From: Ichthyophis bannanicus
Lineage: Eukaryota > Chordata > Amphibia > Gymnophiona > Ichthyophiidae
Assembly (NCBI GenBank): GCA_033557465.1
Contig: CM066043.1
Location: 114,620,778-114,684,777 of the forward strand
Direction of reading: 5' to 3'
Length of the DNA: 64,000 nt
Position 1 is the stretch's first letter, and every line of letters begins with the position of its first letter. The notes under the pieces were generated by a model. It was not told the origin of the DNA. It did no database searches and worked only from the letters and a program-made list of their open reading frames with translations. Made by a program: the position numbers and the translations under genes. Positions 22,123-33,650 of this stretch are shown here, piece after piece.

Positions 22123-23182
22123 CTAAACCTCAAAGAGATTCCGGAGTAGTACTGCCTGGCCAAAAGCACTGTCCCTACGGGACTCCCTTTCCAGACAGTA
22201 ATGGGCCGCAAAAGTCTGGCTTGAAGACCAAGTAGCAGCCCTGCAGATGTCTACCAACGGTACAGAGCGGAGATGAGCCACTGAGGCAGCCATTGCCCTG
22301 ACACGATGGGCCGTGACCCGACCCTGCAAAGGAAGGTCAGCCGCCCTGTAAGCCCAGGTGATACAGTCAGCCACCCAGATGGACAAAGGTACACTTGGAC
22401 ACAGCCAACCCCAAATTATTAGGGTCAAAAGATATGAAGAGCTGAGTAGCCCTTCTATATCCCTGCGTATGGTCAAGGTAGAAGGATAAGGCCCTCCTAC
22501 AGTCCAGGGTATGCAGAACTGCTTCAGCCTGGCTTGCATGAGGCCTAGGGAAGAATGTTGGAAGAACCACCTCTTGGTTAAGGTGGAAGGAGGAGACAAC
22601 CTTTGGGAGGAACTTTGGATGAGTCCTAAGGACTACCCTGTTCCTATAGAAGCAGGTGTAAGGCCTGTCACAGACCAGGGCCTGAAGTTCACTCACTCGC
22701 CTGGCCGAGGTTAGGGCTACCAAGAAGAGTGTCTTCCAGGACAGGAAGCGGAGAGGACAAGTAGCCATCGGCTCAAAAGGTGGGCGAGTAAGTTGCTGCA
22801 CGACCACATTCAACTCCCATTCAGGAGCAGGAGGACGGATCGGAGGCTTGAGCAAGAGCAAGCCTCTGAGAAACCGGGACACCAAGGGGTGAACCGACAG
22901 AGAATGTCCTTCCACCAGTGAGTGGTGAGCTGCTAGAGCTGAGAGGTGGACCCGAACAGAATTGGACTTAAGTCCCTGATTTGATAAGTGCAGTAGGTAC
23001 TGAAGCATTACTGGTACAGCACAGGAGAAGGGATCTTCTGTACGTAGCTGACACCACACCGAAAACCTTTTCCATTTTAGGGCATAGGTTTTCCTAGTGG
23101 ACTGTTTCCTAGAGGCTAGGACAACCTCCTCAACCTCCTGAGGTAGGCCCCAGGGAGCCAAAACTACCCTTGCAGCCTCCAT
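22123..23182 (-). pseudogene. DIRS-A tyrosine recombinase
   Basis: Two overlapping minus frames (23182-22367 and 22599-22123) cover the recombinase that integrates the circular cDNA. The N-terminal SAM-like part has RKQSTRKTYALKWKRFSVWC. The first catalytic Arg is in LTSARRVSELQAL near 22700. After a frameshift near 22400-22500 come the H-x-x-R box (AHRVRAMAAS near 22300) and the final Tyr in TFAAHYCLERESR near 22200. All key residues are visible, although split between frames. The reading frame ends at the ICR, as in other DIRS copies. Confidence 0.88.
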
Positions 23183-25127
23183 GCCATGAAATTGAGAGCT
23201 TTGAGATTAGGGTGCAGAAGAGAACCCTGATCCTGAGAGAGAAGTTCAGGTTGCGACCCCAGAGGCAGTGGGGGATCCACTGCCAGCTGAAGCAGAAGTG
23301 GAAACCAAGGCTGTCTCGGCCACCTGGGAGCCACCAGCAGGACCGAGGCTTTGTCCTGAAGAATCTTGAACAGAGTTTGGGCCACCAAGGGCGTGGGAGG
23401 AAACGCATACAGGAGGCCCTGAGACCAGGGAATCAGAAAAGCATCTGCTGCTATCCGCAGAGGATGCGGTTGCCTGGAGCAGAACTTTGGCAGCTGATTG
23501 TTCAGAGGACTGGCAAACAGATCTATGGATGGAAGTCCCCATTTCAGGAAAATCTTCTGAACCACCAAAGGATGGAGCTGCCACTCGTGGGGCTGCAGAA
23601 TCCTGCTCAACCTGTCTGCCAGGTAGTTGTACTGCCTTGAGGAGTATGTTGTGTCTGAGAGCAAACAAGCAAAGGTCCTGTACCTCCTGACAAAGGAGCC
23701 TGGACCCAGTTCCACCCTGCTTGTTCACATAAAACATGGCTACCAGGTTGTCTGTTTGAACTAGGACAGACTGATGAGCCAGGGTTTGAGAAAAAGTCTT
23801 GAGGGCTAACCGAATAGCCCTGAGCTCCAGGAGATTGATTTGCTGTGCGGCTTCCCAGGGAGACCACAGGCCCTGGGTGCACTTGCCTAGACAATGAGTT
23901 CCCCAGCCTTGCAGGGAGGCATCTGTGATCAGCACTACTGTGAACCCAGGAATCTGAAAAGGCACCACTTGGAGCAGATTGGGTGGGTGCCGCCATCAGC
24001 TGAGGGAGTTCAGGAATTGTCTGGACACTCTTATCCTGTCTTGGAGGTTGCCTGTGGCCTGTGACCACTGAGTCCGAAGGCACCTCTGTGCAGGCCTCAT
24101 ATGGAGCCTGGCATTGGGGGTCACATGTACTGTCGAAGCCATGTGGCCTAGCAGCCTCAGACAGAGTCTGGCAGAGACCAGTGACCTGCTGAGAAACTGG
24201 CTTGCCAAGTTTATCAGTCTTTGGGCTCTGTCCTCTGGCAAGAATGCCTTTGGCAGCTGAGAGTCCAACCTTGCCCCTATGAACTCCAAGTTCTGGGATG
24301 GGAGGCAAAGTGGACTTTGCGAAGTTGATGACAAACCCCAGGCTTTGAAGAAGGGTAATAGTTCTGAGGGTGGCTTGTCTGGCCTCCTGGCATGTCTGAT
24401 CCCTGATGAGCCAGTCATCCAGATAAGGGAAGACAAAGATACCCCGATTTCGCAGGTAGGCCGCCACCACTGCCAGGCATTTGGTAAAGACCCTGGGAGC
24501 GGAGGTGAGGCCAAAAGGTAGTACTCTGTACTGATAATGGTTTCCTCCCACAATGAACCTGAGGTACTTTCTGTGGTCTGGATGAATGAGGATGTGAGTA
24601 TACGCATCCTTTAGATCCAAGGAGCATAGCCAATCTCCCTGCTGGAGGTAGGGCAGAAGGGTTCCAAGAGTAAGCATCTTGAACTTTTCCTTCACCAGGA
24701 ACTTGAGGTTTCGGAGATCTAGAATAGGTCGAAGGCCACCGGTTCTTTTGGGTACCAGGAAATACCTGGAGTAGAACCCTCGGCCTTGTAAGTGGGGAGG
24801 CACAGGCTCCACTGCTCTGTCCACCAACAGTCCTTGTAGCTCCTGAAGGAGAAGATCTGTGTGCAGGGGAGGCCTTGGAGGCTCCTCTGGAAAGTATGGA
24901 GGAGGCAGTTGCTGGAAATGTAGTGCATAGCCCTTGTGTACTATTCTTAACACCCAACTGTCTCCAGTGATGAGTGGCCACTGGTGGGCAAACAGAGCGA
25001 GGCGACCTCCTGTGCAGGGTTGGAAGAGCAGGGACGGAGAGGCTATGCCTAAGGAGTCAAAAAACCCCACCCTGCTGAGTGGGAGCAGGGGCCGGAGGCT
25101 TGGGGGTCCTCTGCCTACGGGGCCCAT
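23164..25127 (-). pseudogene. DIRS-A reverse transcriptase, RNase H and methylase-like domain
   Basis: Minus frame 25127-23607 holds the RT: GLRPILDLRNLK, SLDLKDAYTHI, LPFGLTSAPR and FPYLDDWLI, with the YxDD box intact. RNase H follows in 23968-23246 with LITDASLQGWGTHC and LRAIRLAL. After a frameshift, 23715-23164 has SIDLFASPLNNQ, ADAFLIPW and VLLVAPRWPRQPWFP, the region described in DIRS elements as DNA-methylase-like. Frameshifts near 24290 and 23600 break the protein. This enzyme would make the DIRS cDNA. Confidence 0.9.
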
Positions 25128-27260
25128 TACCCTGCCCCTTGGCTTGCTGACCCTGAGGGGCAGCTTGGGCAGCCTGATATTGTGGGTACTGTTTGTAGGC
25201 AGTGCCCTTCCTCGGGTAAAAGGGCTTTTTACCCAAGCCCTTCTTCTTGTGAGAAGGGGCAGAAGTCTTTCTAGACAGCCTTGTCCTTGTGAGGTGCTCG
25301 GTCTCGAGCTGCGCGGCCTTCTCGGTCATGGGCTTGCCAAAAAGGTTCTCACTTTGGCAAGGGACATCGACCAACTTGTCCTGAACCCATGGCTCGAGGT
25401 CCGATGACTGCAGCCATGCCTGCTGTTGAGCTGCGAAGCCGGCTGCCGCAACATGGGCCGAAGCCATCGTAGGCAGCAAAGGACAAACTTGGAGCATTCC
25501 CGGATCCCCGAGGACAAGGACTTGAACCTCTGCAAGGGTTCCCCGGAGAGACCAGCAGAGAACCCGGCCAGCTCCTTGGCCAGGTCTCGCAAGTACATGC
25601 CCATGTACAGATGGTAAGACTGGACACGGCAAGCAAGCATCGAGCCCTGGAAGCACTTTCTACCAAAACCATCGAGGTTTCGGGCCTCCCTGCCAGGGGG
25701 CACCACGGAGTGCATCTTCTGACTTTTCAGGCGATGCATGGCCGATTCCACCACCATGGAATGGTGTGGTAGCTGTGCCTTCTGAAAGCCAGGACTCTTC
25801 CGGAGTCGATAGATCAAATCGACCCGCTCGCTTAAAACTGGCACCGAGGCCGGTGCCTCCCACATCCGGAAGAGGAGCCGTTCCAGCATCGGAGGAACCG
25901 GCACAGTAAAGGCCTCCTTCAGAGGAGAGTCGTACTGCAGGGCCTCGAGCTCCTCGGCTCCTCCTCGGGGTCCGCAGGGATAGCCAACACAATGGCCATA
26001 TCCCAGACGAACTCCGAGAACCGGGTATCCTTCGGAGGGGATCTACTCCGGGGTTCAGACTGCGGTGAGTCCGATGGGATGTACCGAGTCTTGAAGGTGT
26101 CGGGAGACTCCTCGTCCTCCGTCTCCCATGTGGACTCGTCCGATGAGGAATCGAGGTCCGACCTTGTGGGGCCTGCGAGCACCCGCCCCGACGCCGAAGG
26201 CACTGGCGTCGACACCCTCGGTCCCGAACGGGAGCTCGAGGGAGACCGCGACCGAGGTCGACCTCGAGCCTTCATGGTCTCGAGTATTGGCTCGGTCTCC
26301 GGGGTCGACTTCGATGTCGATTTATTTATTTATTTACATTCTCTTATATACCGCGCTATTCTGCATCAGTGCGGTTTACATTGAACAAACTGAAATTACA
26401 TTGAACAGGGCATTATAACTTGGAGATAACTATTTTACAGGGAACATGGGCTATGGAGGGTTAAGTGGCTTGCCCAAGACCACAAGGAGCACCTATGGGA
26501 CTAGAAACCCCAGTCCTTCCGGCCCAAGGTTCCTGTCCTCTAGTGGGATTTGAACCACCGACCTTCCGGCCTGAAGTACCTTGCCCCAACCACTAGGCTA
26601 CTCCTCCATGTCCCGGTGGTTGGGGCAGATGCGTCAGACAGGCTGGCCATCAGTGCCCGCTGCTGTTCCATGAAGGCAGACAGTCTGCTCTCCAAGGCTG
26701 TCAACCTGAGACCCAGCTCAGGAGACTCAGCAGCTCCTGACTCGGGCCCCAGTGGCTCCGGGCCCGACGTCGGCTCCCTGGGAGGAGAGTCCATGAGGAC
26801 TACAGAGCTTACGTGTCCAGCTGACTCCGGCTCCAGTCGAGGGACTTTGGAAGGCTTCTCTTGTTCCACGGGCCCGGGGCGAAGGTCGGGGGTCCGAGAC
26901 CTAGCTCTCGAGGAGCCAGGGACCTCTTCCGACGACGCCCTCGCGAGCCACTTCTTCCTCTTGCGTTCCCGGTCGGGGGATCCCCCTTCTGAGGAGCCAC
27001 GACGGTGCTCGGGATCCGATTCCCAAGATGTCGAGGCCTCAGACAAGGTCCGGGCCTGGCCGGAGGCCGAGTCAGAAAAACACCTTTCCTTCTGGTGCTG
27101 ACGACTTCGCAGTGCCTTGGAAGACAGACATTTTCCCACATGGTCCACACGTCTTAGGGTCGTGATCAGGACCGAGGCACTGAAGGCAGCAGTCGTGTGT
27201 GTCGGTGACAGACATCAGCTTCTTGCACCGATCACACTTCTTAAAACCGCTGGAAGCCAT
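25057..27260 (-). pseudogene. DIRS-A gag-like ORF, split by a SINE
   Basis: A likely start at 27260 gives MASSGFKKCDRCKKLMS with a CxxC..CxxC..CxxC zinc-binding pattern. Next comes a Ser/Arg-rich region (27148-26613), then the SINE, then more acidic/Ser-rich sequence (26275-25919). The conserved helical core follows (25904-25326, HHSMVVESAM, LPFxG-like region), then a basic tail (KKKGLGKKPF). The frame changes near 27140, 25910 and 25400. DIRS gag is thought to package the RNA. Removing the SINE joins the frame smoothly at about 26323/26612. Confidence 0.8.
26323..26612 (-). mobile_element. tRNA-derived SINE with L2-like tail
   Basis: On the minus strand it starts GGAGGAGTAGCCTAGTGG, which holds a pol III A box. 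A B box follows in GGTTCAAATCCCA. The body ends with GTAAACCGCACTGATG, TAGCGCGGTATATAAG and a TAAA-repeat tail. The tail is that of the LINE at 1-2203, as expected for a SINE mobilised by an L2-like LINE. A short GACAT is found on both sides, consistent with a small target duplication. Confidence 0.85.
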
Positions 27261-27517
27261 CGGGGAAAAAAAGAGTCCCCGCGAGGTCAAAGGACTGGCC
27301 TTCCAGGGAAAAAGAAAAAAGGGTGCGAACGCCAGCCACAAAGTGCAAAAACCGAAAAAAGAAGAAGAAGATCGGGCTCGATACTGGTGTACCGAACCCG
27401 GCGGGAGGGGAACCGGCATCGAACTGGAGAAGAAAAATAGCCAAGAATCGCAAAAAATCAAACAATTTTCTGGGATGACTAGGACTCACGTCTGGTGGGC
27501 TTCACGGAAAACGAGAG

Positions 27518-27677
27518 ACTGAGGTAAGATGGCACCTTTAGGCGGGAAGGGAACCGCGCATGCGTGCCTGCATTCCCAAAAGCTTTCATGGAAAGCTGGG
27601 GAAATGCTCCACAAGGGCTCCATCGGCGTCGATGTCACCCATATGTGAGGACTGACTTCCTGCTTGGTCCTGGAGAA
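27518..27677 (-). repeat. DIRS-A right inverted terminal repeat
   Basis: Reverse complement of 21640-21812. It is the coding-strand 5' end of the element and would carry its promoter. Confidence 0.9.
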
Positions 27678-27794
27678 CAAACATTTGTTTCAGCCTACAC
27701 CAAGCTGAAAAGATATGTGCTGGGGACAGAAGCAGCAACAGTGGGCTGAATGAAGGGATATGGTAGCCCAGATGAGTGTCTCTATTTTACAGCT

Positions 27795-27928
27795 GTCAAT
27801 ATGTCTGACATCAAAGCGACCGACTGGTTACCAGGTCACTTCTCCACTCAGAGACCAGGGTTTAAATCCCAGTGGCACTCCTTGTAACCTAGGGCAAGTC
27901 ACTTAACCTTCTACTGCCTCAGGTACAA
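27795..27928 (+). mobile_element. SINE remnant (tRNA-derived)
   Basis: A degraded A box (GCGACCGACTGGTTACC) and a B-box-like GGGTTTAAATCCCAGT are followed by CTTGTAACCTAGGGCAAGTCACTTAACC. That last motif is typical of this SINE family and is also in the 26.3 kb copy as CTTGGGCAAG. Confidence 0.6.
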
Positions 27929-28396
27929 GAGGACATTTTAACTTTCCAGTTAATGGCCCTTTCCTTAACCTGCTAGACCAGTCTAGACAAGTGGGTCATG
28001 TCCCCCTACCAACAAACTGGTGGAGACAAAGAACCAATGAAAAGCCCAGGTTTCAATGACATCACTCCTATGCCTCTATTCGTCTTAGCCACCAGAGCTC
28101 TCCTCGGTATTCATCCCAAAGCATATGGTGAAAACACTGCAAGCCTCACACAACCTCAATCGTGGGCAACAAAGAGTAAGCAACATTAGAAAACTATGTA
28201 CAGGAAAGCATGCACTATGTACAGGCTGTCAGCAAAAGATGAACCTGCAAAGTCAAGTATAAAATTCATAGTGGACTCAAGGGTATCGCAGCAGCAAAAC
28301 AGAGCAAATACAGTTTCAGGGGCAGGCCCTGGACTGGTCTAACATGACTCAAGGTCAGAACCTTAACTGGTAAGGTTAACTCTCCATATCGTCCTG

Positions 28397-29092
28397 CTAG
28401 ATGTGTCCAGACCAGTGGGATATACCAAAGCTACAACTCCATTGGACGGAAAGAAACAGCAGCTCGCAAAACTCTTGAACCAAAAGCCATGTCCACCCTT
28501 GCATGGACATCAAGTAGCAATGCTTGACAAAGCAGAAAGTTATGCCCATGTTGCTGCCCAACAAATGTTTGCAGGGGCTACCGAGCTCCGCTCCGCTCAC
28601 AAGGATACTAGTGCTCAGGTATAATGGGCATGCAAACCCTCTGAACTGGCCAGTTCTGCAACAGATATACTGAGGCAATGGCCTCCTCAATCCAGTGCCC
28701 CAAAAGCAACGTAGCCGCCGCGTCGTCACCCTTGCATGGGCCAGAAAATAGTACAAAAGGGTTAGACTTACAAAAGAAATTCGCAACCTCCAAGTACTGG
28801 AGAAGCACCTTTGGACATCAACAAGACAGAGATCCTTTTCTTCCCCAACATTGTTCCTTCGAGAAGTAGGGCAAGTAGACCACCTGATCCATGTGAAAGA
28901 GAGAAGGTACCTTAGGCAAGAAGGAGGGAACAGGCCGCATGGAAACGGCTTCCTTTGAAAGGACAAAGATCTCGTCAAGACAGCCTGCAGCTCGGAAATC
29001 CACCTTACGGAACAAATTGCAACCAAGACAACAGTCTTGAGTGTCAAATCCTTTAAAGTAGCATTTTGCAACAGCTCAAAGGACACCACCAC
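28397..29092 (-). pseudogene. DIRS-B tyrosine recombinase relic
   Basis: The frame begins with a TLKTVVLVAICSVRWISELQ-like run that parallels LSLKTAFLVAVTSARRVSEL in the other copies, so the first catalytic Arg block survives in altered form. The remainder drifts out of frame. The C-terminal tyrosine region is not readable. Confidence 0.65.
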
Positions 29093-29871
29093 TAGGGCTC
29101 TGAGCAGAGAACGATCTCAGGAAGGGATCACAGATGGAGGTGAGGACGCAGACACCGAACCCCCTAGAGAAAGCATGAGATATCTAGGAACAAGGCTAGA
29201 GACTTACCAACCACTGGACCTTGGAAACAGGCCAAAAATGCCATCTGAACTTTCAGGGTTCTAAAGGAAAGGCCCTTCTCCAGGCCATCCTGTAGACAGA
29301 CCAACAGATGGCACAATGGCTGCCTCAGGAACCAACTGCCAAGTGCCACACCATCGCTCAAAAAGGCACCAGATCCGTACACATGCTAGCTTGGTAGACC
29401 TCCTCTGGACTCCGAGCAGAGTAGAGAGCATGGCTAAAGAGTAGCTCTTACGCGCTAGACATCTCCTACCAAGAGACTGAAACCGGGTCCTCCAAGATGA
29501 TCAGTCCCTGCAGCAACAGGCCCCAAAATGGAGTCAACCAAAGAGAAGTGGCTCCTGCAGGCACCTCCAAGTCTCTGAACCATGCTCTCCTCACGCAATT
29601 CAGTGCCACTAGAACAATCCTGCCCAGGTGGCTGTTCATATGCCCAGGGGTCAGAGGAAACACATACAACAAGTACTGACTAGGCCAAGGCTGGGTCAGG
29701 GTAACACCACCCTCAGACCCTGTCTCTATGTGGCAACTGAAGAAGTGGCAACAGGATCAACTGAAACACCTCCTAACTCATCTCCCACTCTCCAGGATCC
29801 AGAGAGTGGCGGCGGCTGAGGAAGTCAACTTCCACATGGTCCACCCCTGCAATATCCTGAGCTGTCAAAGC

Positions 29872-31540
29872 TTAGAGGTTCTTCTCTGCCCAGGCAAACA
29901 GGAGAGCCATCTCCAGAGCTACCCCGGCATGCCTCATGCTTCCTTGCCAATTAACATAAGTCATCGCCATGGCATTGTTTGAAAACACTCGAACCACATG
30001 GTCCTCAATCAGGGACCAGAAATGCAGAAAAGCCATCCTGATGGTCCTCGCTGTGATGCAGTTGATTGACCACACCGCTTTCCTATGGTTCCAATGGCCC
30101 TGTGCTCCCCCATCCGAGAATGGCATCTCTCATCAGGAGGATTTAGGAGAAATCATCCAGTGGCATGTCCTTCTTCAGAAGGCAGGGCTGCTGCCACCAC
30201 CACAGGCTGAATTTCACCATCAATGGGAGTGGGAGCCTGCGCTCGAACTCCTGAGAACTTGGGGACCACCTAGTCAACAAGGATCACTGGAGCAATCGCA
30301 TATGAACATGCGCCCACGGCACCATCTTTATGGTCACCACCATCAATCTGAAGAGCTGAAGATAATCCCAAACCCTGGTTGGCTTCTGTGCACAGAATAG
30401 CACTAGGCAATCCAAAAGTCTTTAGACTTTCTCTTCTGGCAGGAAACTGCCCACTTAAGTGTCAAAATGTGCTCACAGAAACTCCAGGGACTGGGGAGGC
30501 TACAAGCTGGTTCTTTCCCCAATTGAAAATCCAGCCAAGGCTTTCTAAGAACATTACTTGAGATGCCACCAAGACGCTTCTGAAAGCGAACGGGGCCGGA
30601 TGAGCCAGTCATCCAGATAAGGATAGACAAAGATCCCTTGGTGCCACAGCTGCCACCATTACCAACATTACCTTGGAGAATATCTTCAAAACAATGAATA
30701 GCCCGAAAGGGAGGATGGCGAACTAATAGTGAGATACGCAGATACTTTGTTGATCCACCCGAATCGGGATAAGAAAATATGCTTCGGCCAGATCCAGAGA
30801 AGCCAAGAACTCCCCTCCCCTTGAATCACTGAGTACAAGGTTTCAATCCGGAAGCATATGATGTGCAATTGCTCATCGATACCTTGAGGTCCAGAATGGG
30901 CTGGAAGCTGTCATTTTTGGGGCACCACAAAATAGATGAATATCTGCTCTTGCCCTGCTTGTCCAGCAGGAAGGGCATCCCCAACTTTAGGTACAGCAAC
31001 TTGTCCAAGGTGGTTCGCATAGCGGCACTTTTGATTGCAGACCCACAAAGGGAGATCACAAAGGCATCCCAGAATTGGCTCTTTGCATTCCAGGGCATAG
31101 CTGAATTGAATGGTGTCTAGCACCTAGCAATCCTTAGTAACCCCAGGCCCATTCCTGAAAGAAAAGGCGAAGCTTGCCTCCAACTGGAGGAACCAAGAAA
31201 TGGGCCTCCAAACCTTCCCTGCACAGCATGAGAGGGTCCGCCTCTGGAAGGGACAGAATCCCTGGGCCCACCCACTCCAAGGAAGGACAGAACAAGAGAG
31301 TCTCCAGACCCCTGGGAATCTGGCCAGTGCACCCTCTGAACAGGCAGAGGCTGACGAGAAGGGGCACCACTTCACAGGCCCCTTGGACCTTTTTTCCAGA
31401 AGGCAGTAAGATTTTGTCTCGCCCAGGTCCTTCACCAGCTTCTCCAAAATCAGCTCCAAACAGAAGCTTCCCCTTTGCCAGTTGGAACTGAGCTGTGGAA
31501 GATGTGTCCACTGCCCAGTGCTGGAGCCAAATCCAACACC
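29872..31540 (-). pseudogene. DIRS-B RNase H, RT and gag 3' part, decayed
   Basis: 30126-29872 resembles the RNase H region (KAVWSINCITARTIRMAFL, VVRVFSNNAMAMTYVN). 31098-30403 holds RT pieces (FQPILDLK near 30905, an ILIWMTGSSG remnant near 30610). 31540-31390 shows the gag end (LEKLVKDLGETKS), which also occurs in DIRS-D as LEKLVKDLGESK. No intact frame longer than about 150 codons remains. Confidence 0.75.
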
Positions 31541-31544
31541 AAAG

Positions 31545-32055
31545 TGGAAGGAAGTCCAAAAAACTGCCAGCATGGTTTAGAGAGGCTGCTGTTGTCAAAA
31601 AAACATCTTTCAGGAAATGGAAAAAAAGAGCCAAACGACAAAACCTGGAAACAGCACAAGCACTGGCAAGTCAAATGCAAGGCATTGATAAGGCAGGCAA
31701 AGGGAGAATTTGAGAAGAAGCTTGCTGCAGAAGCAAAAACACGAAATAAAGACTTTGTCAAGTACATTTGTAGCAAAAAACCTGTGAGAGTCCGTTGGTC
31801 CATTAGATGATAGAGGGGTTAAAGGGGCACTAAGAGGCGACAAGGCGATAGCGGAGAGACTGAATGAATTCTTTGCTTCGGTCCTTACTGAGGAAGATGT
31901 AGGGATGTTACCCATGACTGAAGTGGTATTTAAAGGTGATGCATCAGAAGAATTGAAAGAAATATCGATAAACTGGGAAGATGTATTAAAACTATTTAAT
32001 GAACTAAAGAGTAGCAAATCACCTGGACCAGATGGTATGCATCCAATGGAAAATT
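31545..32055 (+). mobile_element. CR1 internal fragment (linker and start of RT), plus strand
   Basis: Plus-strand translation gives KHWQVKCKALIRQAKGEFEKKL, then GDKAIAERLNEFF and SPGPDGMHP. This is the CR1 region between the endonuclease and the RT. It aligns to the reverse complement of about 7965-7470. Both ends are cut: there is no CR1 3' tail. It sits inside the 5' part of DIRS-B. Confidence 0.8.
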
Positions 32056-33045
32056 AAAGAAAATGCTTCCTAGTTGTCCCTTTAGTGAGTCCAGATCTCT
32101 GGGATCACCTGCTTGGAGACTGAGCTTACTGGGCTGGTGGGTGGTGCCAGCTGCCCAAGTATCCTGATGTCATCAAAACATGACATGCTAAGTCTCCAAG
32201 CTGCTGCGGGACTGGTCTGGAGGGATGATAAGGAAATAACATATTAGTAAGACAAGACCTTCCTTGGCTAAAGCCATGTTGGCTTTCTCCCATTAAACCA
32301 TGACTATCTACGTGTTCAGTAATTTTTTTTTCTTTATAATGACTTTTTGTCCGGTACTGACATCAGGTTCACTGGTCTGTAGTTTCCCAGATTTATCCCT
32401 GGAACCCTTTTAAGAAATTGGTATTATAATGGCCATTCACCAATCTTCAGGTATTACAGATGATTTTAATGATAGTTCACATATTACTAATAGTATGTCT
32501 GCAATCTCATATTTCAGTTCTTTCAACCCCCTTAGATGCATACCATCTGGTCCAGGTGATTTGCTACTCTTTAGTTCATCAAATAGTTGTAATATATCTT
32601 TCCAGTTTATCGATATTTCTTTCAATTCTTCTGATGCATCACCTTTAAATACCATTTCAGTCATGGGTAACTTCCCTACATTTTCTTCAGTAAAGACCGA
32701 AGTAAAGAATTCATTCCGTCTCTCCGCTATGGCCTTGTCCCCTCTTAGTGCTCCTTTTATCCATCTATCATCTAATGGTCCAACTCACTCTCAGGTTTTT
32801 TGCTATGAATGTCCTTGAAAAAGCTTTTATTATGCAGTTCTGCTTACACAGCAAGCTTTTTTTCACATTCTCTCTCTGCCTGCCTTATCAATGCTTTTCA
32901 TCTAACTTGCCATTATTTTGTCATTTGGCTCCTTTCCATTTCCTGAAAGATGCAACAGCTTCTCTGACCTCACCTTTAAACCATGCTGGCAGATTTTTGG
33001 AATTTGTTCCACTTTTCTTAAAGCGTGGAATACAGCTGGCCTGGG

Positions 33046-33210
33046 CAGCGTCGACCCAAGGGTTTCTGCCACCCTAGGCCAAAACCCTGGCCGCACGATC
33101 ACTGCCAAGTTTCATCACATCCTTGGGGGGTGTTGCGGCAAGGCTGGTCATGTGTGCTGCCACTGCCACCTGCCGCCCACCTAGCTTGCCTAGTGGACAG
33201 GCCGGCACTG
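33046..33210. mobile_element. hAT-type MITE with 8-bp target duplication
   Basis: The ends CAGCGTCGACCC and, reversed, CAGTGCCGGCCT are terminal inverted repeats. GGCCTGGG (33038-33045) and GGTCTGGG (33211-33218) flank it, an 8-bp duplication with one mismatch. The first CR1 copy has the uninterrupted site near 8000 (CAGCTGGTCTGGGCTTCC). Confidence 0.82.
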
Positions 33211-33522
33211 GGTCTGGGCTTCCAAGATAGTATTTGTAAACACCCATGCTTGATGTAAATCATTTAACCTTTACAGCTGTTCCTTATTTCCTCATTTTAT
33301 CATAATCTCCCTTTTGAAAGTTAAAAGGTAGTACAGTGAATTTCCTTGCCGTTCTTCCTCGTGACCATGCTATGATCACTATTGCCAAGTGGCCCCAACA
33401 CTCTTATCTCTTGCACCAGATCTTGTGTTCCACTAAGGACTAGGTCCAAAATGGCTTCCCCTCTGGTCTTTTTACGAACCAGTTGCTCCAAAAAGTAGTC
33501 ATTTATTTCATCTAGAAACTTT

Positions 33523-33650
33523 GGGGCTTGTTTACAAAGCCGCGGTAGTGGTTCGCGATCGCGATCGCAGCCGCGGCCCCATTGAAATCAATGGGGCCGC
33601 GGCTCCAATTACGATCGCAAACCGCTACCGCGGCTTTGTAAACAAGCCCC
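33523..33650. mobile_element. 128-bp near-perfect palindromic MITE
   Basis: The whole element is an inverted repeat. GGGGCTTGTTTACAAAGCCG at the left is exactly mirrored at the right end. TTT flanks both sides (33520-33522 and 33651-33653), and the first CR1 copy shows the empty site AACTTTATCTCC near 8345. Related ends are found at 50591-50716. The superfamily is uncertain; a 3-bp duplication suggests PIF/Harbinger. Confidence 0.85.

Larger units (their letters stand above)
21628..27677 (-). mobile_element. DIRS-A: DIRS tyrosine-recombinase retrotransposon
   Basis: The element has inverted terminal repeats (21640-21812 and 27518-27677), an internal complementary region (21898-22000), and minus-strand gag, RT, RNase H, methylase-like and YR regions. 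The ICR joins the reverse complements of both outer ends, as DIRS replication through a circle requires. No target duplication is expected. It lies in the last PNLDC1 intron in the gene's orientation. The gag is interrupted by a SINE and several frameshifts are present, so it is inactive. Confidence 0.93.
27930..32237 (-). mobile_element. DIRS-B, decayed
   Basis: The left end (CTGCTAGACCAGTCTAGAC near 27975) and the ICR (28330-28440, AACCTTAACTGGTAAGGTT then CGTCCTGCTAGATG) are recognisable. So is the right end (GCGGGACTGGTCTGGAGGG near 32205). Between them lie minus-strand relics of YR, RNase H, RT and the end of gag, all heavily frameshifted. A CR1 piece (31545-32055) replaces or interrupts the 5' gag. 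The terminal sequences resemble DIRS-C rather than DIRS-A, indicating a second DIRS lineage. Confidence 0.8.

Noticed and set aside
21628..27677. Reading DIRS-A as a Ngaro or LTR element
   Set aside because: The inverted terminal repeats, the ICR that mirrors both ends, and the methylase-like plus YR order fit DIRS; no split direct repeats or integrase were found.
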